Positions 17,198-25,814 of a stretch of DNA of 44,196 nt are shown in pieces. The position numbers and the translations under genes were made by a program. Within the stretch, counting starts at the first letter, position 1, and the number at the start of each line of letters is the position of its first letter. The stretch comes from Marinobacterium litorale DSM 23545. GTDB lineage: Bacteria; Pseudomonadota; Gammaproteobacteria; Pseudomonadales; Balneatricaceae. The notes under the pieces were generated by a model. It saw only the letters and a list, made by a program, of their open reading frames with translations, was not told the origin of the DNA and made no database searches. The stretch is taken from positions 1-44,196 of the forward strand of contig NZ_AUAZ01000034.1 in the NCBI RefSeq assembly GCF_000428985.1, given 5' to 3'.

Positions 17198-18100
17198 TCA
17201 GGCACTGCGTTCCCAGACATAGAAGGTGGCCGGTTCCGGCTCCCAGACCTTGGCGTTTTCGATCCCCGGCAGGGTGGTCAACGCCTGATATTCCGAAGCC
17301 ATGGCGACGTAATCGTCCGTCTCGGCCAGCACCGCCGGTTTACAGGCGATCGGATCACGCATCACCGCAAACCCGTTGCGCGTGCCGATGGTGAAGGTGA
17401 AGAAGCCATCCAGATCTTCCAGCGCATGTTCCAAAGCGACTTTCAGGCTGTCGCCCTGGCGCAGACGCCAGGTCAGGTAACCCGCGGCCACTTCTGAGTC
17501 GTTCTCGGTCTCGAAGGTGATGCCTTCACGCTTGAGGTTTTCGCGCAGACGGTTGTGGTTGGACAGGGAGCCGTTGTGCACCAGACACAGGTCCATGCCG
17601 GTGGAGAACGGGTGGCTGCCCTCCATGGTCACGGCTGACTCGGTGGCCATGCGGGTATGGCCAATGATGTGACTGCCCTTCATGTTTTTCAGGTTGAACT
17701 TGGCGGCGATCTTCTCCGGCAGGCCCACCTCTTTCAGAATCTCGATCGACTGACCCACACTCAGGATCAGCACGTCCGCCGCACTCTCTGCCATCCAGTC
17801 ACGGATGGTCTGTTCGTCGGAGCCCACCTTGAATACAGTGACGTTGGCGTTCTGCATCCAGGTCAGTTCAACACGCAGCTGATGGCGCAGGGTGTCTGCC
17901 AGCGCTTCCCAGTCGTAGTTTTCATCAGGGTGGCGCAGGGTCAGCTTGGTCCAGCCATCGCCAACCTCATCCCCGTAGATGGCAAAGCCTGCACTGTCGG
18001 GACCGCGCTCCGTCATGGCGATCAACATCGGCTCGAACAGCTCGCCAATACGGCTCTCCAGTTCAGGGTTCTTCAAGTAAAGTCCAACGATTCCACACAT
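17198..18100 (-). CDS. mgsA: N-methylglutamate synthase subunit A (class II glutamine amidotransferase domain)
   Basis: A 300-residue Ntn-type amidotransferase domain (GlxB/MgsA). Translation starts at ATG 18100, so removal of Met exposes the nucleophile Cys in MCGIVGLYLKNPE; GAGGAT precedes it. A longer frame upstream would bury that Cys and is not used. Other conserved parts are the TERGPDSAGFAIYG loop, the HTRMATESAVTMEGSHPF block and the LVHNGSLSNHNRLR oxyanion region. In the N-methylglutamate pathway the domain is thought to handle gamma-glutamylmethylamide rather than glutamine, supplying methylamine to MgsBC. It lies directly after gmaS in the same operon. Confidence 0.93.
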   Translation of the reverse strand: MCGIVGLYLKNPELESRIGELFEPMLIAMTERGPDSAGFAIYGDEVGDGWTKLTLRHPDENYDWEALADTLRHQLRVELTWMQNANVTVFKVGSDEQTIRDWMAESAADVLILSVGQSIEILKEVGLPEKIAAKFNLKNMKGSHIIGHTRMATESAVTMEGSHPFSTGMDLCLVHNGSLSNHNRLRENLKREGITFETENDSEVAAGYLTWRLRQGDSLKVALEHALEDLDGFFTFTIGTRNGFAVMRDPIACKPAVLAETDDYVAMASEYQALTTLPGIENAKVWEPEPATFYVWERSA

Positions 18101-18159
18101 AATTTTATCCTCTTGCCGGGCGCGCCCGGCTTCACACATTCACGCAGCCAGATGCTGAA

Positions 18160-19494
18160 TTAGAAAAACTCGGCGTAATGCTTCAGTTCCCAGTCGGAAA
18201 CATGGCGGCTGTACTCAACCCATTCAGCCCGCTTCACCTTGATGAACTCGGAGACGATCTCCTTACCCATCTTCTCGGTAAACAGGGTGTCCGCTTCCAG
18301 CGCATCCAGCGCTTCGTTCAGGTTCTGCGGCAGGATACTGACGCCCTTCTCCTTGATCTCTTCCAGGCTCAGACTGTACAGGTTCATATTCATCGGCTCA
18401 CCCGGATCCAGCTCACGCTCGATACCATCCAACCCGGCGGCGATCAGTGCCGCATGGACCAGGTAGGGGTTGCAGCCGGAGTCCGGCAGACGGAATTCCA
18501 GACGGCCGTAGGGCACGCGAACCATGGCTGAGCGGTTGTTGTCGCCGTAGCAGACGTAGGCCGGGGCCCAGGTCGCACCGGAGGCGTTACCGCCTACCAC
18601 GAGGCGCTTGTAGGAGTTGACGGTCGGCGCGGAGAAGGCGCAGATCGCATCGGCGTGGGCCAGGATGCCGGCGGTGAAGTGGTACGCCATTTTGGACAGG
18701 CCCATGCCGTTCTTGTCGGTTGCGTCATGGAACAGGTTTTTGCCTGACTCATCGGTGATCGACAGATGGAAATGCATGCCGTTGCCGGTCCGGTCGGAGG
18801 CAGGCTTGGGCATAAAGGAGCAGACCATGCCCAGCTTGTTGGCGATCTCACCGGCGGCCATGCGCACAAACGTAAACCGGTCGGCCGAGGTCAGCGCATC
18901 GCTATAGGTGTAGTTGATCTCGAACTGGCCGTTGGCGTCCTCGTGGTCGATCTGGTAGACATCGAAATCCACTGCCTGGAGAGATTCAACCAGCTGCTCC
19001 AGGAACTCACGGGAGCGGGACAGCCCCTTGTAGTCGTAGCAGGGTTTGTCCAGCACGTCGCTCTCATCCACCGGTGTCAGCGAACCATCTTCGGCACGGT
19101 TGAACAGTGAGAACTCGGGCTCCAGGCCGGTGTTCAGGGTCCAGCCGCGCTGGCTCAGCTTGTCCAGCTGGTTTTTGAGCACCACACGGGAGCAGTAGGG
19201 GTGCGGTTCGTTATTGACGTAACCATCGCAGGCGATGCGGGCATAGCCCGGCTGCCAGGGTACGGCGCTGAGTGTATTCAGGTCACCACGGGCCATGAAG
19301 TCAGGGCCGTGGGGCTCCATGCCCAGTCCCCAGACGGCAAATCCTGCGAATCCGGCACCGCTCTCGACCACCGAGTTCAGGCAGTTGGCCGGAACCGACT
19401 TGGTCTTGGCAACACCGTGGATGTCGACGAACTGGGCCAGGATGTACTTGATGTCGTTCTGGCTGAGGAAACGGTCAATCTCTGCGGGCATCAT
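18160..19494 (-). CDS. gmaS: Gamma-glutamylmethylamide synthetase (glutamine-synthetase family)
   Basis: A 444-residue ATP-dependent ligase joining methylamine to glutamate. It has the glutamine-synthetase fold: an N-terminal beta-grasp ([14 protein letters not shown]), the metal and glutamate site at GLEPEFSLF and [37 protein letters not shown], and the ATP-side [20 protein letters not shown]. Length and the E-x-N-GQ-x-E pattern fit GmaS rather than the longer housekeeping GlnA. The start ATG 19494 overlaps the mgdD stop (ATGA) and follows AAAGGAGG. Together with mgsABC and mgdABCD on either side it identifies the monomethylamine N-methylglutamate pathway. A gamma-glutamyl-polyamine synthetase is the main alternative by family, but context argues against it. 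Confidence 0.94.
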   Translation of the reverse strand: MMPAEIDRFLSQNDIKYILAQFVDIHGVAKTKSVPANCLNSVVESGAGFAGFAVWGLGMEPHGPDFMARGDLNTLSAVPWQPGYARIACDGYVNNEPHPYCSRVVLKNQLDKLSQRGWTLNTGLEPEFSLFNRAEDGSLTPVDESDVLDKPCYDYKGLSRSREFLEQLVESLQAVDFDVYQIDHEDANGQFEINYTYSDALTSADRFTFVRMAAGEIANKLGMVCSFMPKPASDRTGNGMHFHLSITDESGKNLFHDATDKNGMGLSKMAYHFTAGILAHADAICAFSAPTVNSYKRLVVGGNASGATWAPAYVCYGDNNRSAMVRVPYGRLEFRLPDSGCNPYLVHAALIAAGLDGIERELDPGEPMNMNLYSLSLEEIKEKGVSILPQNLNEALDALEADTLFTEKMGKEIVSEFIKVKRAEWVEYSRHVSDWELKHYAEFF

Positions 19495-20003
19495 AGTGCA
19501 CCTCCTTTGGTTAAGTCTTTGCCACCCAGTTCGCGGACCAGGGTGCTGAAAATTTCACTTAGGTAATGGTCGTAACCGGCATCAAAACCGATCATCAGAG
19601 CACCGCCTTGCTGTTCTCGATAAAGCCAGCAGTTCACACCGGCCACCGATGCCATCAGCCAATCGCCGGGCTGCATCTTGCGGAAGTCGAACTGGCACAG
19701 CTGTAACATCAGCTCAATCCACCCCTCACCCTGCACCACGAGGACGCGGTCGTTGCGGGGGAAGCACCATTCGCAGCCAGCCCACTCTTGCCCGACGGGG
19801 ACAAACGCCATGTACTCGTCGGTCCCGGTACGTGCGACCAGCGCTCCGTTCAGTTCCAGGGCCGTTAGTTGCGATTGAGGCAAAGGCAGTCCCGATCCGG
19901 CCAGCGCCTCTGCACTGACGGGACCGGTAAGCAGGTAACCGCTCAGATCGTCACGGGCACTCAGGCTCAGGTTGCTCATCTCGGGTGAAGCATTAGCATT
20001 CAT
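19491..20003 (-). CDS. mgdD: N-methylglutamate dehydrogenase subunit D (SoxG-like)
   Basis: A 170-residue protein of the heterotetrameric sarcosine oxidase gamma-subunit family, here a subunit of N-methylglutamate dehydrogenase. Sequence is weakly conserved, as usual for this subunit; a recognisable part is CLYREQ-like [25 protein letters not shown] near the C-terminus. I chose ATG 20003, whose first base is shared with the mgdC stop (TGATG), instead of a start 66 bases upstream inside mgdC. The downstream gmaS start overlaps its stop by four bases, so the three genes are translationally coupled. Confidence 0.88.
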   Translation of the reverse strand: MNANASPEMSNLSLSARDDLSGYLLTGPVSAEALAGSGLPLPQSQLTALELNGALVARTGTDEYMAFVPVGQEWAGCEWCFPRNDRVLVVQGEGWIELMLQLCQFDFRKMQPGDWLMASVAGVNCWLYREQQGGALMIGFDAGYDHYLSEIFSTLVRELGGKDLTKGGAL

Positions 20004-22948
20004 CAGGCCACCTCCGTCAGGTCGGCTGTCTGGCGTGCGCCATCGGCGTCGTAAAAAGGTGTCGCGCAAGGCTCGATGGCAACAAAGGCCCCGCTATCGA
20101 CTTTCACCTGCATCGGCACGTTGGCATCGGCCAGTGGCAGATCCACCATCGCCAGACCGATGATCCGGCCCAGAGACGGGCTATAGGCGATACTGGTAAT
20201 ACGCCCGGAGATCTCGCCGTCCTGAATAATCAGGTGACACTCTTTCGGCATTTCACTGCTGCTCTTTGGAGAGAATCCCTGCGGCAGACGGAACCCGATC
20301 AAGCGGCGCTCGCAGCTGTTTTTCAGGCGTGCCAGTGAGGGCTTGCCGGTGAACCAGGGCTTGCTCTTGAGCGGCACCGCCCAGCTCATATTGGCTTCGA
20401 ACGGGTTGGTCAGGCCGTCGGTATCCTGGCCCACGATGATGTGGCCCTTTTCCAGTCTCAGTACGCGCTGCGCCTCGACACCGAAGGGGCGGATCGCATG
20501 GGCAGAACCGACGTCCATCAGTTTTTCCCAAACTTCCAGCGCTGCATTAGCCGGCAGGTGAATCTCGTACCCCAGCTCACCGACAAAACCGACCCGGATC
20601 AGACGTACGGGATAGCCAAGCAGAGTGCCTTCGCGCATGCCCAGGTAGGGAAAGCTCTCTTCACTGAGATCCACATCGGTCAGTGCGCTCAGCACCTTGC
20701 GTGATGCAGGTCCCGCCAGGTTCATGGCCGCCAGCGAGCCGGTCAGGTTGGCCAAACGGACGTTGAGACCCAGTTCCTGAATTTTCAGCGACAGGGTTCT
20801 GAACGCAGCGGCGGCGTGGCTGGTGGTGGCAGTGACGTAGAAGCGGTCTTCGGCGATACGACCGACGATACCGTCATCGATGATCACGCCGCTGTCATCC
20901 ACCGCCAGGGCATAACGGGTCATACCGATTTTGATGGTGGACATCTTCATGGTGTACACCACATCCAGCAGTCGGCCCGCATCCGGGCCCATCACCTCGA
21001 TCTTGCCCAGCGTGGAGACATCGATCAGGCCAAGACCGCTACGCACCGCCTGTACTTCCTGCACAATCGACTGCTCACGCTGAGCCGCCGTGACTGCCCC
21101 CGCCGCCGTGCTCGGTGCATAGAACTCAGGACGCTGCCACTGACCGGCTTCCATCATCCGGGCACCATGTTTCAGATGCCACTGATGCATCGGGGTCAAC
21201 CGCTCCGGGCGGAACCGTCGCCCTGCCAGCGCACTGACCGGCACCGGGTGGAACATGGGGCGGGCCGTGGTTGAACCGGTCTCGTCGATGGTTTTACCGG
21301 TGACAGACGCCAGTACCCGGATGCCGTTCATGTTGGAATGTTTACCCTGACTCGGGCCCATTCCATTGGTGGAGAAGCGCTTCATCAACTCGATGTTGTC
21401 GAAGCCCTCTTTGGCGGCATTGATCAGGTCCTTAAGCTGGAGATCCTCATCGATATCCAGGAAGTTCTTGCCCTTGGGGTGACCGATAATCGGCCAGGGG
21501 TGACTGTGTGACTGAGTATCGCGATGGACAGTGAGCTCACTGACGACCGCTTCCCCACGCAGTTGCGCAAGCGCTTCCCGGGCTGCGCGACTGCCATCAG
21601 CCAGACGCTGCTCCAGCGTGAAGGCGCCATTGAGACGCCCGCAGGCATGGATTCCTTGGGGCAGCTCACGGGGCAAAATCTGCTCGGCCTGGCTGGCATA
21701 TCCCAGCTTGGCACCGGCCTGGTAGAGCATCTGGGCGGCAGGCGCCCAACCCACACTCATCAGCAGCAGATCGCAGGGAATCACATGGCTCTTGCCGGCG
21801 TCGCATCCCTTGCCATTAAACGGCGCAACCACCACGGCGCTAAGCGCGCCTTTGCCCTGGGCTTCGTAGATTGCGCTGTGATCCAGCACAGTTATACCCT
21901 GAGCCTGGACCTGCTTGGCCCACTCACCGCGTTTGCCCACCCGTTCCAGATCGACAACGGCGGCAACCTCAACCCCGGCTGCGATCAAATCCAGCGCGGC
22001 GCGGTATCCTTCATCGTTACCGCAGAGTACGACGGCACGCTGACCGGGTTTAACGGCATAGCGGGCAATCAAACGCTGGGCGGCGGAAGCCAGCATCACG
22101 CCGGGCAGATCGTTGTTGCGAAACACCGACGGCTGTTCCATAACGCCGGTGGCCATAATCACCTGCTCGGCGCGCATTTTGGTGATGCCTTCGGGGCCTA
22201 CCAGCGGCACATAGTGGTCGGTATACCAACCGGCTGCATAATGGGCTTCCATCAATCGAATCTTGGCGTTGTTACTGATCCGGCTTTTCAGATCGGCACG
22301 CACCTTCGCCGCCGCTTCCTCATTGGCGAGCTGGTAATCGAGGCTGCCGCCGATACGCGGATTCTCATCCACCAACACCACGTCGGCACCTGCTTCTGCA
22401 GCGCTTAAGGCTGCCTGCATGCCGCTAGGTCCGGCACCGATCACCAGAACTTCGCTAAAGCCGTAGCGCTTGGGCTGCCGGGTAGCGCTCCAGCTGGTAT
22501 TGATCTCACCGAGCCCGGCCTTTTCGCGGATCAGACGTTCCCAGTACGGGAAAAACTTTTTCGGTTTGTGGAACGTCTTGTAATAGAAGCCCACCGGCAG
22601 AAACCGGGACAGCAAACCGATATAGCGGTCTTTATCGTTGGCCAGGGTACCGTTGACGTTACAGGCGCGCAGATCCACTCCCTCACTGACCGGCGTTACA
22701 TCACCGCGAATATTGGTGGCGTCACTGCTTTGGAACAGGGCGTTAACGTCATGGTTGGCCATCGACAACACACTGCGCGGACGGTGGTATTTAAAACTGC
22801 GTCCGAGCAGCTTCTGCCCCCCGGCCAGCAATGCAGAGGTCAGGCTATCGCCGGAAAAACCGGAAAAGGTCTGGCCTTCAAAGCGGAAGCTGACCGACTC
22901 ACTGCGGTCGATCCACTCCAGCGGTTGGGGATCAAGCCGGAATTTCAT
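20003..22948 (-). CDS. mgdC: N-methylglutamate dehydrogenase subunit C (SoxA-like, THF-binding)
   Basis: A 981-residue alpha-type subunit related to heterotetrameric sarcosine oxidase. Residues about 15-95 form a ferredoxin-like domain (FEGQTFSGFSGDSLTSALL, SFKYHRPRSVLSM). A dinucleotide-binding domain follows with VLVIGAGPSGMQAALSAAEAGADVVLVDENP at about 165-195, then a second nucleotide-binding part. The C-terminal third is a GcvT-like folate-binding domain (GLIDVSTLGKIEVMGPDAGRLL, GYEIHLPAN). It oxidises N-methylglutamate and transfers the methyl carbon to THF as methylene-THF. I chose ATG 22948 with GAGGAG upstream; it overlaps the end of mgdB by 17 nt. Confidence 0.95.
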   Translation of the reverse strand: MKFRLDPQPLEWIDRSESVSFRFEGQTFSGFSGDSLTSALLAGGQKLLGRSFKYHRPRSVLSMANHDVNALFQSSDATNIRGDVTPVSEGVDLRACNVNGTLANDKDRYIGLLSRFLPVGFYYKTFHKPKKFFPYWERLIREKAGLGEINTSWSATRQPKRYGFSEVLVIGAGPSGMQAALSAAEAGADVVLVDENPRIGGSLDYQLANEEAAAKVRADLKSRISNNAKIRLMEAHYAAGWYTDHYVPLVGPEGITKMRAEQVIMATGVMEQPSVFRNNDLPGVMLASAAQRLIARYAVKPGQRAVVLCGNDEGYRAALDLIAAGVEVAAVVDLERVGKRGEWAKQVQAQGITVLDHSAIYEAQGKGALSAVVVAPFNGKGCDAGKSHVIPCDLLLMSVGWAPAAQMLYQAGAKLGYASQAEQILPRELPQGIHACGRLNGAFTLEQRLADGSRAAREALAQLRGEAVVSELTVHRDTQSHSHPWPIIGHPKGKNFLDIDEDLQLKDLINAAKEGFDNIELMKRFSTNGMGPSQGKHSNMNGIRVLASVTGKTIDETGSTTARPMFHPVPVSALAGRRFRPERLTPMHQWHLKHGARMMEAGQWQRPEFYAPSTAAGAVTAAQREQSIVQEVQAVRSGLGLIDVSTLGKIEVMGPDAGRLLDVVYTMKMSTIKIGMTRYALAVDDSGVIIDDGIVGRIAEDRFYVTATTSHAAAAFRTLSLKIQELGLNVRLANLTGSLAAMNLAGPASRKVLSALTDVDLSEESFPYLGMREGTLLGYPVRLIRVGFVGELGYEIHLPANAALEVWEKLMDVGSAHAIRPFGVEAQRVLRLEKGHIIVGQDTDGLTNPFEANMSWAVPLKSKPWFTGKPSLARLKNSCERRLIGFRLPQGFSPKSSSEMPKECHLIIQDGEISGRITSIAYSPSLGRIIGLAMVDLPLADANVPMQVKVDSGAFVAIEPCATPFYDADGARQTADLTEVA

Positions 22949-23213
22949 AGTGCGGCTCCTCGTAACGAACTTCACTGGCGTCCACCTGGCCGATAATCTG
23001 GTCGGTCAGCGTGTCGCGTTCGAAAATAAACCAGCGTCCGGTGGGACGGTGATACCAGCGTTCCCGCAGAACTCCGGGCGCTCCGTTACGGTTAAAAACG
23101 TAATCAGCCCAGGTGGACTCGTCGGCATCGGACGGCGGTATGCGGATTTCACCGAGGTAGTCGAACTCGGTGATAGGACGTTTGCCGATGTCGGCACAAT
23201 CAAGCAGTTTCAT
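22932..23213 (-). CDS. mgdB: N-methylglutamate dehydrogenase subunit B (SoxD-like)
   Basis: A 93-residue delta-type subunit that tightens the dehydrogenase complex. SoxD features are visible: MKLLDCADIGKRPITEFDYL, ADYVFNRNGAPGVLRERWYH and FERDTLTDQI. Compared with the zinc-binding SoxD pattern (two N-terminal Cys, then His and Cys), this protein keeps C6 and H55 but has Ile at position 9 and no Cys after the His, so the zinc site looks lost. AAGGAGG is six bases before ATG 23213. It lies 11 nt after mgdA and overlaps mgdC. Confidence 0.92.
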   Translation of the reverse strand: MKLLDCADIGKRPITEFDYLGEIRIPPSDADESTWADYVFNRNGAPGVLRERWYHRPTGRWFIFERDTLTDQIIGQVDASEVRYEEPHYEIPA

Positions 23214-23224
23214 GACCCGCCTCC

Positions 23225-24466
23225 TTAGTGACCGACCGACGCCGCGCCCTTCTCGCCGACCAGATCGAAGTCGGCAAAACGGGACAGTCGGAAGGGTTCA
23301 ATCAATTCGTGGGTTTTGTCGTTGGCAACGGTCCAGGCCATGGTCTTACCGCTGACCGGGGTTGCCTTGAAGCCCCAGGTGCCCCAACCAGCATCCAGGT
23401 AGAAGCCGTCGATGGGGGTTTTACCCATGATCGGCGCAAAGTCCGGGGTGATATCGGACATACCGGCCCATTGACGCATCACTTTCATGCGGCTCATGAA
23501 CGGAAACAGATCCAGCATCTGGTCGGTAAGCCCCTCGACAAAGTCGAAGCTGGAGCGGGTGGAGTGCAGCACCGACGGGTCTACGGATGCCCCCATCACC
23601 ATCTCACCGCGGGACGACTGGCTGACGTAGACATGCAGGCTGCCGGAGACCACGATGGTGTCCATGAACGGCTTCACAGGCTCCGATACACAGGCCTGCA
23701 ACGGGAAGATCTCGATCGGCGTACGCAGCCCCAGCATGCTGGTGATGCGCGGGGTGGAACCGGCTACCATGGAGATCACCTTGTTGCAGCTGATCTGACC
23801 GCGGTCGGTATCGACACCCACTACCTTGTCGCCCTGGGTGCGAATGGCGGTAACACGGGTTTTCTGGTGGATCTCGACACCGCGGTTGTAAGCACCACGA
23901 GCATAGCCCCAGGCCACCGCGTCGTGACGGGCCACTGAACCGGGGGCGTGATAGAGCGCTCCCATTACCGGCGCGTGCCCTGCGCAGTCCATGTCCATGT
24001 AAGGTACGGCTTTGGCGATCTCTTCACGCCCGACCACCTCACTCTCGATACCCTGGTGCTTGTTCACCTCGGCACGCCAGCGCATGGTGCGCAGCGCACT
24101 GTCGGTGTGGGCCAGCGTGAAGTGACCACGGGTGGAGTAGAAGATATTCAGATCGAAGTCATCGGCCAGGTCCTCGAACAGCTTGAGGCTGGTGTCGTAG
24201 AACTTCACACCTTCCGGGGTCAGGTAGTTGGAACGCACAATGGTGGTATTACGGCCGGTGTTGCCACCGCCGATATACCCCTGCTCCAGCACAGCCACGT
24301 TGGTGATGCCGTGCTCCTTGGCCAGGTAGTAGGCGCACGCCATACCGTGACCGCCACCACCGATGATGACGACATCGTAGTGGGACTTGAGCGGTTTTGC
24401 TTCGGGGAAGAAACGCGGTTCGTCATGCGTACTCTTCAAACCGAATTTAAGTAAACGCCAGGGCAT
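23225..24466 (-). CDS. mgdA: N-methylglutamate dehydrogenase subunit A (SoxB-like flavoprotein)
   Basis: A 413-residue FAD-dependent oxidoreductase of the sarcosine oxidase beta-subunit type. The Rossmann motif IIGGGGHGMACAYYLA lies at about residues 34-49, followed by EQGYIGGGNTGRNTTIVRSNY, the region that holds flavin in this family, and GSVARHDAVAWGYARGA near the expected covalent-flavin histidine. The C-terminal DAGWGTWGFKATPVSGKTMA block closes the FAD site. It removes the methyl group of N-methylglutamate and passes electrons and the C1 unit through MgdC. It lies 17 nt after purU, as the first mgd gene of the operon. Confidence 0.95.
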   Translation of the reverse strand: MPWRLLKFGLKSTHDEPRFFPEAKPLKSHYDVVIIGGGGHGMACAYYLAKEHGITNVAVLEQGYIGGGNTGRNTTIVRSNYLTPEGVKFYDTSLKLFEDLADDFDLNIFYSTRGHFTLAHTDSALRTMRWRAEVNKHQGIESEVVGREEIAKAVPYMDMDCAGHAPVMGALYHAPGSVARHDAVAWGYARGAYNRGVEIHQKTRVTAIRTQGDKVVGVDTDRGQISCNKVISMVAGSTPRITSMLGLRTPIEIFPLQACVSEPVKPFMDTIVVSGSLHVYVSQSSRGEMVMGASVDPSVLHSTRSSFDFVEGLTDQMLDLFPFMSRMKVMRQWAGMSDITPDFAPIMGKTPIDGFYLDAGWGTWGFKATPVSGKTMAWTVANDKTHELIEPFRLSRFADFDLVGEKGAASVGH

Positions 24467-24483
24467 TATTTATCTCCGGGAGC

Positions 24484-25356
24484 TTAAGCGAAAACGACGG
24501 TCTTGTTGCCATACACCAAGACGCGATCTTCGATATGGAAACGCAGGCCTCGTGCCAACACCGCCTTCTCCACATCCTTACCCAGGCGGACCATGTCCTT
24601 GGTGGTGTTGTGATGGGTCACGCGCTGCACGTCCTGCTCGATGATCGGACCGGCGTCGAGCTCGGAGGTCACGTAGTGACAGGTCGCACCGATCTGCTTC
24701 ACACCCCGCTCGGCCGCCTGATGGTAGGGGCGAGCACCGATGAAGGAGGGCAGGAAGCTGTGATGAATATTGATGATCTTGTTCGGGTAGGTCTCACAGA
24801 GCTCTTCCGGAATGATCTGCATGTATTTCGCCAGTACGATCACATCGGCATCGGCAGCAGCGATCTGTTCACGCACGGCCTGGAAGTGAGGCTCTTTATT
24901 GCTCATATCCACTGGCACGTGGATATAGGGGATGCCATGCCACTCCACGTAGGAGCGCAAGTCATCGTGATTGGAGATGACACAGGGGATATCGATGTTG
25001 AGTTCGCCAGAGCGCCACCGATACAGGAGATCCGACAGGCAGTGCGCTTCCTTGGATACCATCAGAACCGCACGTTTGCGCTGCGCCGAGTCGGTGATAT
25101 TCCAGGTCATGCCGAACTTATCAGCCAGCGGTGCAAATTTCTCTTTCAGCGTCTCCAGATCGAACGGCAAGGAATCCGCGACCACTTCATAGCGCATAAA
25201 GAAGGTACACTGTTCGGAGTCAGCAAACTGATGTGCTTCGCTGATCCAGCCCTTGTATTCCGAGATAAACTGAGTGACCGCTGACACGATACCGATGGTA
25301 TCAGGGCAGGAAATAGAGATACGAAAACGTCGGGTGTTGTTGGGGTCAAGAGCCAT
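24484..25356 (-). CDS. purU: Formyltetrahydrofolate deformylase
   Basis: A 290-residue enzyme hydrolysing 10-formyl-THF to formate and THF. An N-terminal ACT domain (RISISCPDTIGIVSAVTQFI) is followed by the formyltransferase-like catalytic domain. Catalytic residues lie in INIHHSFLPSFIGARPYHQA and the SELDAGPIIEQD motif. I chose ATG 25356 (AGGTGG five bases upstream) over a GTG nine bases earlier. It leads the minus-strand operon purU-mgdABCD-gmaS-mgsABC-folD. It regenerates free THF for MgdC, Tdm and DmmD and releases formate for energy. A candidate sigma-54 promoter lies about 47 nt upstream. No formate dehydrogenase is in the window. Confidence 0.96.
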   Translation of the reverse strand: MALDPNNTRRFRISISCPDTIGIVSAVTQFISEYKGWISEAHQFADSEQCTFFMRYEVVADSLPFDLETLKEKFAPLADKFGMTWNITDSAQRKRAVLMVSKEAHCLSDLLYRWRSGELNIDIPCVISNHDDLRSYVEWHGIPYIHVPVDMSNKEPHFQAVREQIAAADADVIVLAKYMQIIPEELCETYPNKIINIHHSFLPSFIGARPYHQAAERGVKQIGATCHYVTSELDAGPIIEQDVQRVTHHNTTKDMVRLGKDVEKAVLARGLRFHIEDRVLVYGNKTVVFA

Positions 25357-25369
25357 CTTTGCCACCTAT

Positions 25370-25420
25370 TTTCTCATCAGGAAAATTAATTTCATAAAGA
25401 GAAAGCAAGCTTCCTGCCAA
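25370..25420 (-). promoter_or_regulatory. Sigma-54-type promoter of the purU/NMG operon with dyads
   Basis: On the minus strand TTGGCAGGAAGCTTGCTTT (25402-25420) is a good -24/-12 match with GG-N10-GC spacing. Directly downstream is a partial dyad that reads TTTCAT-AAA-GAGAAA on the plus strand (25390-25404). A better dyad, TTTCTC-ATC-AGGAAA on the plus strand (25370-25384), lies between it and the purU start codon. Confidence 0.65.
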
Positions 25421-25494
25421 CTTTTCAAGTCATATAAGAATTTTTACGTCGACTGCGCTTAAGGTCCTGAAAATCCTAGATTTATGAATATTTA

Positions 25495-25509
25495 TTTCCT
25501 GACAGGAAT
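25495..25509. promoter_or_regulatory. Operator-like dyad in the purU/dmmD divergent region
   Basis: TTTCCT-GAC-AGGAAT, among the best copies of the recurring TTTCCY-N3-AGGAAW dyad. It lies in the middle of the 458-bp purU/dmmD gap, away from either -12 element, so it may be an auxiliary site for looping. The rest of the gap holds promoters and further partial dyads at 25694-25708 and near 25761-25775, and no gene. Confidence 0.5.
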
Positions 25510-25562
25510 CTTCATTAACTTTACCTTTTATAGGGGTGAATGCGGATACCCTGCTCTAAAAT

Positions 25563-25590
25563 TGCACCATTAATAGGCAACGCTGCACCA
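25563..25590 (+). promoter_or_regulatory. Tandem NtrC-like half-sites
   Basis: Two TGCACCA heptamers (25563-25569 and 25584-25590) spaced 21 bp apart, about two helical turns. TGCACCA is the strong half of the NtrC enhancer consensus; the second halves are poor. They lie about 150-180 bp from the candidate sigma-54 promoters of purU (leftward) and dmmD (rightward), so one enhancer could serve both. Confidence 0.4.
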
Positions 25591-25724
25591 AATTACTCCA
25601 TCCGAGCGTTTATTCCTCACCCAGCACCAGTAGCGGGCAGATTTGCTTCATGCTGGTTCACTCCTCTGTTCACTACTAATCCAGGAATATTTATTAACTA
25701 ATAGGAATCATCAGCTTATCAATT

Positions 25725-25755
25725 CTGGCGTGAGAGTTGCTTTCCTTTTAGGAAT
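25725..25755 (+). promoter_or_regulatory. Sigma-54-type promoter of dmmD with adjacent dyad
   Basis: CTGGCGTGAGAGTTGCTTT gives GG (25727-25728), a 10-nt spacer and GC (25739-25740). It is followed at once by the dyad TTTCCT-TTT-AGGAAT (25741-25755). The start codon of dmmD is 59 bases downstream with an AAAGGAG site. This is the clearest plus-strand example of the promoter/dyad pair. Confidence 0.65.
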
Positions 25756-25814
25756 AAAATTAACCCAACAGGAATTAACGATTTATTCCGCTCGCTCTAT
25801 AAAAGGAGACAACA

